A stretch of 64,000 nt of DNA. Origin: Bradyrhizobium australiense (GTDB taxonomy: Bacteria; Pseudomonadota; Alphaproteobacteria; Rhizobiales; Xanthobacteraceae). Below are positions 44,489 through 53,044 of the stretch, piece after piece (positions within the stretch are counted from its first letter, which is position 1; each line of letters starts with the position of its first letter). The position numbers and the translations under genes were made by a program. The notes under the pieces are model-generated. The model was not told the DNA's origin, made no database searches, and saw nothing but the letters and a program-made list of their open reading frames with translations. The DNA is taken from NCBI RefSeq assembly GCF_013114825.1, contig NZ_JAAVLX010000006.1:310001-374000 (forward strand). The letters run 5' to 3'.

Positions 44489-46036
44489 TTACGATGCACC
44501 ATCCCGCAGCTTGAACCGTTGAATCTTCCCCGTTGCCGTCTTCGGCAGGCTGTCCACCACGTCGATCCAGCGCGGATATTTCCACGGACCGATCTTCTGC
44601 TTGACATGCTCCTTCAACACCTCGTGCAGATCATCGGTCCTGGCGCCGGCGCGCAGCACGACAAAAGCTTTCGGCTTCAGCAGTCCTTCGGGATCGGCCT
44701 CGGGCACGACGGCGGCTTCGAGCACGGCCGGATGGGTGATCAGCGCGCTCTCGACCTCAAACGGCGAGACCCAGATGCCCGAAACCTTGAACATGTCGTC
44801 GCTTCTGCCGCAGAAGGTGTAACGGCCGTCGGCGTCGCGGATGTATTTGTCACCGGTACGGGTCCAGTGACCTTCGAAAGTCGAACGGCTCTTGGCACGC
44901 TGATTCCAGTAACCCTCGCCGGCCGAGGGCGCATCAACCAGCAATTCGCCGACCTCGCCATCGGCCACCTCGCTGCCTGCTTCATTAACCAGCCGCACCT
45001 TGTAGCCGGGCACGGGCCGGCCGGAAGAGCCGTATTTGATGTCGCCGGGCGCATTGGACAGGAAGATGTGCAACAGCTCGGTCGAGCCGACGCCATCGAG
45101 AATGTCGACGCCGAAGCGCGCCTTCCAGGCGTTGCCGACCGATTCCGGCAGCGCTTCGCCGGCGGAGGTGCAGATACGCAAGCGGTTGCCGGCGCGGGCG
45201 TCCTTCAGCGTCTCGTCGTTGAGCATCGCGGCGAACAGCGTCGGCACGCCGTAGAAGATGGTCGGGTTGTATTTGTTCATCAGCGCGAACATCGCAGCCG
45301 GCGTCGGCCGTTCCGTGTGCAACACCGTGGAAGCGCCGACCGACATCGGAAACGTCAGCGCATTGCCAAGACCATAGGCGAAGAACAGTTTTGCTGCCGA
45401 CAGACAAACATCGTCCTCGCGAATGCCGAGCACCTGTTTGGCGTAGGTTTCGGCGGTGGCGGCGAGATTCGCATGCAGATGCCGCACGCCCTTCGGCATG
45501 CCGGTCGAACCCGACGAATAGAGCCAGAACGCAGGCTCGTCAGGATGCGTCGCCGCGGTCGCAAACGTATCGCCCTCGCGCGCGAGCTCGTCTGAGAGTT
45601 TTTTGTGGCCGTGCGCGTCCTTGCCTGCCACGACGACGTACTCGAGATCCGGTATCCGGCTGACGATATCCTTGACGATCGGCAGCAGCGCTTCGGAGAC
45701 GAACAGGACGCGCGCGCGGCAATCTCCGAGGATGTAGGCGTACTGCTCCGACGTCAGCAGCGTATTGAGCGGCACCGGCACGATGCCGGCGCGGATCGCG
45801 CCGAGAAAGACGGCGGGGAAATCGACGGTATCCAGCATGATCATCGCCACGCGCTCTTCGCGGCGGACGCCGAGCCGGCGCAACATGTTGGCGACGCGGC
45901 GGGTCTGCCTTTGCAGATTGCCATACGTGAGTTCGGTGACGGTGTCGGTGAAGGCGAGCTTGGCCCCGCGCCCCTCCTCGACATTGCGGTCGAGCAGCCA
46001 TGTCACCGCGTTGTACGAACCGGACGTGCCGCTCAC
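44489..46036 (-). CDS. bclA: Benzoate-CoA ligase family protein
   Basis: 515 residues from a GTG at 46036 preceded by GGGGAGGAG. ANL-superfamily adenylate-forming enzyme: ATP loop YSSGSTGMPKG (173-183), GVGSTELLHIF, hinge region TGDKYIRDADGRY, and catalytic Lys in PKTATGKIQRFKLR. It activates benzoate (or a close analogue) to benzoyl-CoA for BoxB. The GVGSTELLH motif and length match benzoate-CoA ligases. Divergent from boxR; a perfect palindrome lies 24 nt upstream. Confidence 0.92.
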   Translation of the reverse strand: MSGTSGSYNAVTWLLDRNVEEGRGAKLAFTDTVTELTYGNLQRQTRRVANMLRRLGVRREERVAMIMLDTVDFPAVFLGAIRAGIVPVPLNTLLTSEQYAYILGDCRARVLFVSEALLPIVKDIVSRIPDLEYVVVAGKDAHGHKKLSDELAREGDTFATAATHPDEPAFWLYSSGSTGMPKGVRHLHANLAATAETYAKQVLGIREDDVCLSAAKLFFAYGLGNALTFPMSVGASTVLHTERPTPAAMFALMNKYNPTIFYGVPTLFAAMLNDETLKDARAGNRLRICTSAGEALPESVGNAWKARFGVDILDGVGSTELLHIFLSNAPGDIKYGSSGRPVPGYKVRLVNEAGSEVADGEVGELLVDAPSAGEGYWNQRAKSRSTFEGHWTRTGDKYIRDADGRYTFCGRSDDMFKVSGIWVSPFEVESALITHPAVLEAAVVPEADPEGLLKPKAFVVLRAGARTDDLHEVLKEHVKQKIGPWKYPRWIDVVDSLPKTATGKIQRFKLRDGAS

Positions 46037-46059
46037 GACGCTCCTCCCCTGAGCTTTAA

Positions 46060-46071
46060 GAATTATAATTC
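46060..46071. promoter_or_regulatory. 12-bp AT-rich palindrome in the bclA-boxR intergenic region
   Basis: GAATTATAATTC is perfectly self-complementary and sits in the context AAGAATTATAATTCA (46058-46072). The same 15-mer recurs at 57190-57204 upstream of the ABC receptor gene. The core contains TATAAT on both strands. It could be an operator or a divergent -10 region. Confidence 0.55.
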
Positions 46072-46162
46072 ATACAAAGACACCCGCTGCGCTTGCTGTC
46101 AATCCTCATCGGCATTATGTTTCCGAAATCCGTTCACCCCGACGCAATGCCGAACGAGGGAA

Positions 46163-47068
46163 ATGACCGAGGCCAGCGACCCCGAATCCGGCTTTCTCGA
46201 GCAGCTTGGCCAGCGTGTGCGCACCATGCGCGCCCTTCGCGGCATGTCGCGAAAAGTGCTGGCAAAAGTTTCCGGAATTTCCGAGCGCTATATCGCGCAA
46301 CTCGAGGGCGGCAAGGGCAATGTCTCGATCGTGCTGCTGCGGCGCGTGTCGAACGCGATGGGCGCGCATCTCGAAGACCTGATTCCTTCCGCCGAGCCCG
46401 CGCCGGATTGGGCTGTGATCCGCGATCTCCTGCGCAAGGCGACGCCAGCGCAAATTGCGCAGGCCAAGGATGCGCTGGCCGGCGGCGACCTTTCGGCGCA
46501 GCGGCGGATTTCGTTTGCCGGCATCGCCCTGATAGGCCTGCGCGGCGCCGGCAAATCCACCCTCGGCAGGATGCTGGCGAAGAAGATCGGCTGGAAATTC
46601 GTCGAACTCAACAAGGAGGTCGAGGCGCAGAACGGCCTGTCCGTCGCCGAGATCATCGCGCTCTACGGCCAAGAAGGTTTTAGGCGCATGGAGCAGGCGG
46701 CGCTGACGCAAATGCTGGCGCGGAAAGAATTGATGGTGCTGGCGACCGGCGGCGGCATCGTCTCCGAGCCCTTGACCTTCGACCTGATCCTGTCGTCGTT
46801 CTACACCATCTGGCTGAAGGCCGAGCCGGAAGAGCACATGGCCCGCGTCCGCCGCCAAGGCGATCTGCGCCCGATGGCGGACGATCGTTCCGCGATGGCG
46901 GAACTGCGCAACATACTGATCAGCCGCGAACCGCTCTACGCGCGCGCGTCAGCGGTGGTCGATACCGCGGGGCTTTCCGTGGATGCTGCGGCGGCGCGGC
47001 TGAGCGATGCGGTGGCCCCGGTGCTGCACGACAAGCACGCGTTCGGCTTGCGCAGCGCGGTCTCCTGA
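46163..47068 (+). CDS. boxR: BoxR/BzdR-type regulator (HTH plus shikimate-kinase-like sensor)
   Basis: 301 residues from ATG 46163, preceded by GAGGG. The XRE helix-turn-helix lies at about 12-75 (LGQRVRTMRALRGMSRKVLA, GISERYIAQLEGG). The C-terminal domain resembles shikimate kinase, with a P-loop GLRGAGKST (about 125-133) and LATGGGIVSE. In BzdR/BoxR this domain binds benzoyl-CoA, releasing DNA. It is divergent from bclA, as expected for the local regulator. Confidence 0.93.
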   Translation: MTEASDPESGFLEQLGQRVRTMRALRGMSRKVLAKVSGISERYIAQLEGGKGNVSIVLLRRVSNAMGAHLEDLIPSAEPAPDWAVIRDLLRKATPAQIAQAKDALAGGDLSAQRRISFAGIALIGLRGAGKSTLGRMLAKKIGWKFVELNKEVEAQNGLSVAEIIALYGQEGFRRMEQAALTQMLARKELMVLATGGGIVSEPLTFDLILSSFYTIWLKAEPEEHMARVRRQGDLRPMADDRSAMAELRNILISREPLYARASAVVDTAGLSVDAAAARLSDAVAPVLHDKHAFGLRSAVS

Positions 47069-47235
47069 TCGCTTTCACGAAAGCGCCATCCGCAACCGCC
47101 TGATTTCCGGCCAGGGCCACGGTTGCATCCGATAGCAAGCGCGACCGTTAACCACCGCACAAGTTCCATGCGAGCGACTGCTGTAATGCACGCTGAAGGA
47201 GTGTTACTAAATCATTAATGCATGGAGGACAAATC

Positions 47236-47595
47236 ATGCTGGAGCGCCGTCAGGTACCCAGAAACCACGTCTACTATGGTGGATTAGTCGCGTTCAACGA
47301 CCGCAACTCGACGATCGCCTGCGTCGTGCGCAACTTCAACATGTTCGGTGCGAAGATCGAAATTGAAGACGTGGTCCTCGTATCCGATGAGATCGATTTT
47401 GAGATCGAGCGCAAGGCAATCTCCTGCACGGCGCGCCTGGTCTGGCGCAACAGCGATGCGGCGGGCCTGGTGTTTGCCAACGTGCACGAGGAGAGTGGTG
47501 TTGTTCCGCTGGCATGGGCGCGCAAGCTACGCGCCAGCGAACGAGCCAACAGACGGCTGCAGTGGCGCCTCGATCAGCTTCTCTCCGAGCATTAG
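47236..47595 (+). CDS. PilZ-domain protein
   Basis: 119 residues from ATG 47236 (MLERRQVPRNHVYY), with GGAGG 7 nt upstream. The RxxxR half of the c-di-GMP motif is present (RRQVPR), but the second half, normally D/N-x-S-x-x-G, reads NFNMFG with Asn in place of Ser, so cyclic-di-GMP binding may be weakened. The C-terminal tail is helical and charged. Target process unknown. Confidence 0.85.
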   Translation: MLERRQVPRNHVYYGGLVAFNDRNSTIACVVRNFNMFGAKIEIEDVVLVSDEIDFEIERKAISCTARLVWRNSDAAGLVFANVHEESGVVPLAWARKLRASERANRRLQWRLDQLLSEH

Positions 47596-47600
47596 AACGC

Positions 47601-47822
47601 ATGAGCAGCGTTGAAGGCGAAGATGACGCCATCCTTGCCGTCGCGCCGGCACCGAAAGTCCGGCGACGCCGCCTGCGCACGATCTTCCTGGCCGTGTTCA
47701 CCGCGCAATACACGCTCGTGGCCCTCGCGGCCGGCCTCACCATCGCGGGCATCCTTCGCTATCTGGTGACGCCGAAGATCGTCGCCCAGTTCGAGGCGAT
47801 CGCCGCGGCGTTCAAGCATTAG
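47601..47822 (+). CDS. Small single-pass membrane protein
   Basis: 73 residues from ATG 47601, 5 nt after the PilZ gene. An Arg/Lys-rich stretch (KVRRRRLR) precedes one membrane helix (TIFLAVFTAQYTLVALAAGLTI), which suggests the N-terminus stays in the cytoplasm. It probably shares the PilZ transcript. No family recognised. Confidence 0.55.
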   Translation: MSSVEGEDDAILAVAPAPKVRRRRLRTIFLAVFTAQYTLVALAAGLTIAGILRYLVTPKIVAQFEAIAAAFKH

Positions 47823-47921
47823 CGGGCGGCTGCGGCCGGCCGCATTCAGGATCGATCCGAATTGTTCGCCGCCGAGTTGCGCACCCTCGAACTCCGGACC
47901 CATTCACGATACTGATGGCGC

Positions 47922-48464
47922 ATGAAGCTCGTTTTCCTCCATGGTTCACCTGCCGTCGGCAAGCTGACGGTTGCCAACGCGCTGCTCCGGATGGTGCCGG
48001 GACGGCTGATGGACAATCACGCCGCCATCGATTTCGCACGAACCATATTCGAGTTTGGCGCGCCCGGATTCTGGGAGCTTGTCCACGACGTCAGGTCTTC
48101 GGCGCTCAATGCCGCAGCAGCGAACGGCGTGCCGCTGCTGGTGATGACGTTCTGCTACGCCGAGCCGGACGATCGCGTGCAGTTCGCGAATTTCGAGGAG
48201 CTCGTGCGACGGCATGGCGGCGAGTTGCTGCCGGTCTTCCTGCACTGTTCGCGCGAAGAAGCGATGAAACGGGTCGGCAATCCCGACCGGATCGCGCGGC
48301 GCAAGATGGCTTCAGGCGAAGCCCTCACCAGATATCTCGATAGCTACGACTTCACGGCGGTGCCGCGGCCCGATTGTGTCCGGCTGGACACCGAACTGAA
48401 TTCAGCGGAGGCAACCGCGCAGAACATCGTCTGCCATTTCGGACTCACACCAGCATCGACTTGA
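47922..48464 (+). CDS. P-loop nucleotide kinase-like/AAA-family ATPase
   Basis: 180 residues. P-loop GSPAVGKLT at residues 8-16, a possible lid region around RRKMASGEAL, and a kinase-like layout (LVFLHGSPAVGK, VPLLVMTFCYAEP, LPVFLHCSREEAMKRV). Similar to small nucleotide or sugar kinases and to phosphotransferases of antibiotic-resistance type. Substrate unknown. Its 3' end overlaps the convergent IclR gene by 20 nt. Confidence 0.8.
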   Translation: MKLVFLHGSPAVGKLTVANALLRMVPGRLMDNHAAIDFARTIFEFGAPGFWELVHDVRSSALNAAAANGVPLLVMTFCYAEPDDRVQFANFEELVRRHGGELLPVFLHCSREEAMKRVGNPDRIARRKMASGEALTRYLDSYDFTAVPRPDCVRLDTELNSAEATAQNIVCHFGLTPAST

Positions 48465-49236
48465 CCGACGCCGCCGCCTCGCGCAATCGCGGCAGGAAGC
48501 GTTCAATCATCTCGGCTGACGACACGCGGTCGACATGCGCGCCCATGTTGATGGCGGCGACGATCGCGCCGTCGTAGCGGCGGACCGGCACGGAGATCGA
48601 GCGGAAGCCGGACTCGGCTTCGCGATCGACCAGCGAATAGCCTTGGGCGCGATCGGCGATGATGGTCTTCAGGAGCAGCTTCTTGTCGGTCACGGTGAAC
48701 GGCGTCAGCGGCGCAAGCTCTATCCTGTCGAGCGCCGCAGCCAGTTCGTCGTCGGCCAGCCGCGACAGCAGCACGCGGCCGACCGAGGTGCAGAACGCCG
48801 GCAGCCGGTAGCCGATGTCGATCCCGGCGGAAAATATCCGCGTTGGGCTGGCGCGTGCGATGAAAACGACGTCGTTGCCGTCGAGGATCGCCATCGACGC
48901 GATCTCCTGCGCCTCGCTCGACAACTTATCCAGCGCCGGCTGCAGCACCGAGACGACATGGTTGGAGGCAAGATAGCTTGACGCCAGCACCAGCACGCGC
49001 GGGGTCAGGCGGAACAGCTTGCCATCGGTGGCGACAAAGCCGGCGCGTTCGAGCGTGAAGAGAATGCGCCGCGCGGTTGCACGCGGCAGCTCGGCGGCCT
49101 TGGCGAGGTCGCTGAGCGTCATTGGCTGACGGCCGCCGCCGAAGATTTCGAGCACGCGCAGGCCGCGGTCGAGGCTTTCGATGAAGTCGGTCGCGCCGCG
49201 GTTGTCTGCGTCCCCCGCGCGCTTCAGTTTGGGCAT
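48445..49236 (-). CDS. IclR-family transcriptional regulator
   Basis: 263 residues from ATG 49236 (MPKLKRAGDADNRG; an ATG at 49248 is possible). The N-terminal winged helix-turn-helix reads LRVLEIFGGGRQPMTLSDLAKAAELPRATARRIL; the effector domain carries SAGIDIGYRLPAFCTSVGRVLLSRL as in PcaR/PobR/PcaU members. Such regulators control aromatic-acid pathways. Divergent from the Rieske oxygenase gene with an operator-like sequence between them. Confidence 0.93.
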   Translation of the reverse strand: MPKLKRAGDADNRGATDFIESLDRGLRVLEIFGGGRQPMTLSDLAKAAELPRATARRILFTLERAGFVATDGKLFRLTPRVLVLASSYLASNHVVSVLQPALDKLSSEAQEIASMAILDGNDVVFIARASPTRIFSAGIDIGYRLPAFCTSVGRVLLSRLADDELAAALDRIELAPLTPFTVTDKKLLLKTIIADRAQGYSLVDREAESGFRSISVPVRRYDGAIVAAINMGAHVDRVSSAEMIERFLPRLREAAASVKSMLV

Positions 49237-49292
49237 CGCTGCCTCCATAATCCGCTTGCCTAACGCCAAGCCTACGTTAAAATCGCACAAAA

Positions 49293-49307
49293 GTTCAATA
49301 GGCGAAC
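49293..49307. promoter_or_regulatory. Candidate IclR operator between IclR and Rieske genes
   Basis: GTTC-AATAGGC-GAAC is an inverted repeat (49293-49296 with 49304-49307) and resembles the GTTCGATAATCGCAC-type sites of PcaU/PobR. A second related stretch, GTTAAAATCGCAC (49276-49288), lies directly upstream. Both sit in the 97-nt gap between divergent genes. Confidence 0.5.
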
Positions 49308-49333
49308 AAATCTGGATCTCGGAGAGCCTCGCC

Positions 49334-50692
49334 ATGATGAGCCAGGAAGCGAACGACCTGATCACCCGCACCGGGCGCAAGGACCCGTGCGGCAAACTGA
49401 TGCGGATGTATTGGCAGCCCGCGGCGCTGGTCGACGAGTTGCAGGGGCCGCGGCCGGTGCGGCCGGTCAAACTGCTCGGTGAGAACCTCGTGCTGTTTCG
49501 CGACGAGCAAGGCCGCTATGGCCTGATCGACCGCCACTGCGCCCATCGCGGCGCCGACCTCGCCTTCGGACGGCTGGAGAATGGTGGGCTGCGTTGCGCC
49601 TTCCACGGTTGGCTATTCGATGCATCCGGTCAATGCCTGGAGACGCCTGCGGAGCCGAAGGACTCAAAGCTGTGCCAGGGCATCAAACAGCGCGCCTACC
49701 CCGTGGTCGAGAAGAGCGGCATCCTCTGGGCGTACCTCGGCGAAGGCGAGCCGCCGGCGTTTCCGGAGATCGACTGCTTTGTGGCGCCCGACAGCCATAC
49801 CTTTGCGTTCAAGGGCCATATCAGTTGCAACTGGCTGCAGGCGCTGGAAGTCGGCATCGATCCGGCGCACGCCTCCTTCCTGCACCGCTTCTTCGAGGAC
49901 GAGGATACGTCCACCGCTTACGGCAAGCAATTCCGCGGCGCGTCCGCCGGAAGCGACATGCCGATGACGAAGATTTTGCGCGAATACGACAACCCGATCA
50001 TCAATGTCGAGCACACCGAATACGGCCTTCGTCTGATCGCGCTACGCGAAATCGACGAAGAGCGGACGCATGTGCGCGTAACCAACCAGCTTTTTCCGCA
50101 CGGCTTCGTCATCCCGATGAGCACGGAGATGACGATCACGCAGTGGCACGTGCCTATCGATGACGAGAACTGCTACTGGTATGCGATCTTCACCTCTTAC
50201 ACGGCGCCGGTCGACAAGAAGAAGATGCGCGACCAGCGCCTCGAACTTTATGAATTGCCGGACTACAAGTCGCGCAAGAACAAGAGCAACGATTACGGTT
50301 TTGATCCGCACGAACAGGCGACTGCGACGTACACCGGCATGGGGACGGACATTAACGTCCACGACCAGTGGGCGGTGGAATCGATGGGCGCGATCCAGGA
50401 CCGCACCAACGAGCATCTCGGCCAATCGGACAAGGCGATCGTGCAGTATCGCCGCTTGCTGCGGCAGGAGATCGAGAAGGTTGTCGGCGGCGAGAAGCCG
50501 TTCATGTTCCTGGACGCCGCGCATGCGCGCAGCATTCAAGGCCCGGCGACGATGGACGGCATCGGGCCGACGCGCGGCTGGGAAATCTACTGGATGGAAG
50601 TCGACGTCAAGCGCCGCCGCGGCGCGCCATGGGCCGTGCCGGTGCCGACGGAGATTGCCGGCAAGATCCGGCATCTGTCGGCGGCGGAGTGA
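49334..50692 (+). CDS. Rieske-type aromatic ring-hydroxylating oxygenase, alpha subunit
   Basis: 452 residues from ATG 49334. Rieske [2Fe-2S] ligands are Cys69-x-His71 and Cys88-x2-His91 (DRHCAHRG, RCAFHGW). The mononuclear iron site is suggested by GIDPAHASFLHRF (Asp176, His179, His184). The order and MMSQEANDLITRTGRKDPCG start match phthalate-dioxygenase-like, single-subunit (group I) oxygenases. Reductase and any ferredoxin are not next to it. A GS-like gene follows after 142 nt. Confidence 0.93.
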   Translation: MMSQEANDLITRTGRKDPCGKLMRMYWQPAALVDELQGPRPVRPVKLLGENLVLFRDEQGRYGLIDRHCAHRGADLAFGRLENGGLRCAFHGWLFDASGQCLETPAEPKDSKLCQGIKQRAYPVVEKSGILWAYLGEGEPPAFPEIDCFVAPDSHTFAFKGHISCNWLQALEVGIDPAHASFLHRFFEDEDTSTAYGKQFRGASAGSDMPMTKILREYDNPIINVEHTEYGLRLIALREIDEERTHVRVTNQLFPHGFVIPMSTEMTITQWHVPIDDENCYWYAIFTSYTAPVDKKKMRDQRLELYELPDYKSRKNKSNDYGFDPHEQATATYTGMGTDINVHDQWAVESMGAIQDRTNEHLGQSDKAIVQYRRLLRQEIEKVVGGEKPFMFLDAAHARSIQGPATMDGIGPTRGWEIYWMEVDVKRRRGAPWAVPVPTEIAGKIRHLSAAE

Positions 50693-50708
50693 TGATGGCT
50701 CCCTCCCC

Positions 50709-50790
50709 GTCATTGCGAGGAGCGAAGCGACCAAGCAATCCATGTCGACGCTTCCGGCGCGATGGATTGCTTCGCTACGCTCGCACTGAC
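50709..50790. repeat. Palindromic intergenic repeat, family A (copy 4)
   Basis: GTCATTGCGAGGAGCGAAGC and CAAGCAATCCATG at the left mirror GATGGATTGCTTCGCTACGCTCG and CACTGAC at the right. It occupies the gap between the Rieske and GS-like genes. Confidence 0.88.
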
Positions 50791-50834
50791 GGCCGATATA
50801 GCATGCCTCGATTCAGACTCGCGGGAGCAACGCG

Positions 50835-52271
50835 TTGAGTTTCGTGAAACGTCACGGGCTGTGGTCTGGGGAGCAGCAGGAGGCGGCAAGCCGCCTGCGC
50901 AAGATCGTTGAGGAGAAAAACCTCGAAGTCATTCGCCTCTCATTCCCCGACCAGCACGGCATCCTCCGCGGCAAGACGCTGGTCGCGGCCGAAGCGATTG
51001 CCTCGCTGGAAGGCGGCTGCTCCATCACCACGACCATGCTCGCCAAGGACACCTCGCATAAGACGGTGTTTCCGGTGTTCACGGCCGGCGGCGGCTTCGG
51101 CATGAAGGAGATGGAAGGCGCCGCCGACGTAGTGATGGTGGCAGACCCCACCACCTTCCGCGTGCTGCCATGGGCGCCGACCACCGGCTGGCTGCTGTGC
51201 GACCTCTATTTCAACGACGGCCGCCCGGTGCCATTCGCGACGCGCAACCTCTATCGCAAGGTGATCGATCAGCTCGGACAGCGCGGCTACGATTTCGTTG
51301 CCGGCCTCGAGGTTGAATTCCACATCTTCAAGCTCGACGACGCGCACATGACGCCGGAGCATGCCGGCCAGCCCGGTACGCCGCCTTCCGTCAGCCTGCT
51401 GTCGCACGGGTACCAGTATCTGACCGAGCAGCGTTACGACCAGATGGAGCCGGCGCTGGAAATCATCCGCCGCGATGTGCTGGCACTGGGGCTGCCGCTG
51501 CGCTCGGTCGAGGTCGAGTTCGGCCCGAGCCAGTGCGAATTCACTTTCCAGCCGACCCAGGGACTGGCGCCCGCCGATAACATGGTGCTGTTCCGCTCGG
51601 CCGTAAAGCAGATCGCGCGGCGCCACGGATATCACGCGACCTTCATGTGCCGGCCGAAATTGCCAAATGTGTTCGCCTCCGGGTGGCATCTGCATCAGTC
51701 GCTGGTGTCGCGCGCGAGCGGCGAGAATGCATTCATGGCCGGCGACAAGGGCGAGGTGCTGACCCCGTTTGGGTTTGCCTATCTCGCGGGACTTCTGGAA
51801 CACGCTCGCGCGTCCACCGTGTTCACGACGCCGACCATCAACGGCTACAAGCGCTACCGCTCCTATTCGCTGGCGCCGGATCGCGCGATCTGGGGCCGCG
51901 ATAACCGCGGCGTCATGATCCGCCTGCTCGGGGGACCGGGCGATGCGGCCACGCGGCTGGAAAACCGCATCGGCGAGCCGGCGGCGAACCCATATCTCTA
52001 CATGGCCTCGCAAATTCTCTCTGGGCTCGACGGCGTCGACCGCAAGCTCGATCCGGGTCCGTCGGCGGATACGCCGTACGAGACCAAGGCGGCGTTGTTG
52101 CCGAAGAGTTTGCGCGAGGCGGTGTTTGCGCTGCAGGACGATCCGTTCTTTCGGCAGGCGCTAGGCGCGGAGTTCGTGGATTATTACGTTCACATCAAAA
52201 ACGCGGAGATCGAGCGGTTTCAAGCCGAAGTGTCAGACTGGGAGCACCGCGAATATTTCGAGATGTTTTGA
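50835..52271 (+). CDS. Glutamine-synthetase-like enzyme, probably gamma-glutamyl-amide ligase
   Basis: 478 residues; start is a TTG at 50835 (MSFVKRHGLW), GGGAG 8 nt upstream, or GTG 50844. The GS fold is clear: beta-grasp domain near LEVIRLSFPDQHGILRGKTL, metal site residues in VAGLEVEFHIF and VEVEFGPSQCEFTF, ASGWHLHQSL for the catalytic His, and ENRIGEPAANPYLYMA at the C-terminus. Stand-alone, catabolic GS-like enzymes (for example in aniline degradation) add glutamate to amines. Placement beside a Rieske oxygenase and IclR gene, away from glnB/glnA, supports such a role, inferred. Confidence 0.88.
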   Translation: MSFVKRHGLWSGEQQEAASRLRKIVEEKNLEVIRLSFPDQHGILRGKTLVAAEAIASLEGGCSITTTMLAKDTSHKTVFPVFTAGGGFGMKEMEGAADVVMVADPTTFRVLPWAPTTGWLLCDLYFNDGRPVPFATRNLYRKVIDQLGQRGYDFVAGLEVEFHIFKLDDAHMTPEHAGQPGTPPSVSLLSHGYQYLTEQRYDQMEPALEIIRRDVLALGLPLRSVEVEFGPSQCEFTFQPTQGLAPADNMVLFRSAVKQIARRHGYHATFMCRPKLPNVFASGWHLHQSLVSRASGENAFMAGDKGEVLTPFGFAYLAGLLEHARASTVFTTPTINGYKRYRSYSLAPDRAIWGRDNRGVMIRLLGGPGDAATRLENRIGEPAANPYLYMASQILSGLDGVDRKLDPGPSADTPYETKAALLPKSLREAVFALQDDPFFRQALGAEFVDYYVHIKNAEIERFQAEVSDWEHREYFEMF

Positions 52272-52315
52272 GGAGAGCAGCTTTCTCTCGTCGTCCGTGC
52301 GACGACAGAGATGGA

Positions 52316-53044
52316 TCAAATCCCGAGATACCGGTGCTGCAGATCCGGCTCCGCGATCAACTGCTCACTTGTCCCCGTCCACACCGTCCGCCCGCGCTCG
52401 ATGATGTAGTGGCGGTCGGCAATGCGGGAGAGATTGGCCACGTTCTTGTCGATGACGAGCACCGATTGTCCGCGGCCTTTCAGCATCGACAGGCAATTCC
52501 AGATTTCCTCGCGGATCAAGGGCGCGAGTCCTTCGGTGGCTTCGTCGAGGATCAGGAGTTTCGGATTGGTCATCAGCGCGCGGCCGATCGCCAGCATCTG
52601 CTGCTCGCCACCCGACAAGGTCACGCCCATGTTGCTGCTGCGCTCGGCTAATCGCGGAAACAATGCGTGGATTTTTTCAATGGTCCAGGGATCGGGATTG
52701 CCAGCGCGGTTGCCCGAGGCCGCCACCAGATTCTCGTAGACCGTCAGGTTTGGAAAAATCTGACGGCCTTCCGGCACCAGGCCGATGCCGAGCTTTGCGA
52801 TTTTGTAGGAGGGCAGGCTGCGCACCTGCTCGCCCGCGAAACGGATCGTACCTGATCGCGCCGCGGTCATGCCCATGATGGAACGGATGGTGGTGGTCTT
52901 GCCCATGCCGTTGCGGCCCATCAGGGCGACCATCTCGCCGGCGTGCACACACAGCGACAGGCCGAAAAGGACCTGGCTGAGGCCATAGCAGGTCTCGATC
53001 CCTTCGACTTCGAGCAGAGTTTCAGCCATTTTGGATTCAGCCAT
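52316..53044 (-). CDS. ABC transporter ATP-binding protein, LivF-like
   Basis: 242 residues if started at ATG 53044 (MAESKMAETLLEVEGIETCYG), overlapping the LivG stop by 8 nt; ATG 53029 is an alternative. Walker A GRNGMGKTT, signature LSGGEQQMLAIGRALM, Walker B LLILDEATEGLAP. It is the second ATPase of a complete branched-chain-amino-acid-type importer with LivG, LivM, LivH and a receptor. Such systems also import aromatic acids in this group. Confidence 0.93.
   Translation of the reverse strand: MAESKMAETLLEVEGIETCYGLSQVLFGLSLCVHAGEMVALMGRNGMGKTTTIRSIMGMTAARSGTIRFAGEQVRSLPSYKIAKLGIGLVPEGRQIFPNLTVYENLVAASGNRAGNPDPWTIEKIHALFPRLAERSSNMGVTLSGGEQQMLAIGRALMTNPKLLILDEATEGLAPLIREEIWNCLSMLKGRGQSVLVIDKNVANLSRIADRHYIIERGRTVWTGTSEQLIAEPDLQHRYLGI

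Noticed and set aside
45605..46162. 5' extension of boxR to 45605
   Set aside because: That stretch is antisense to bclA; a good ribosome site precedes ATG 46163.
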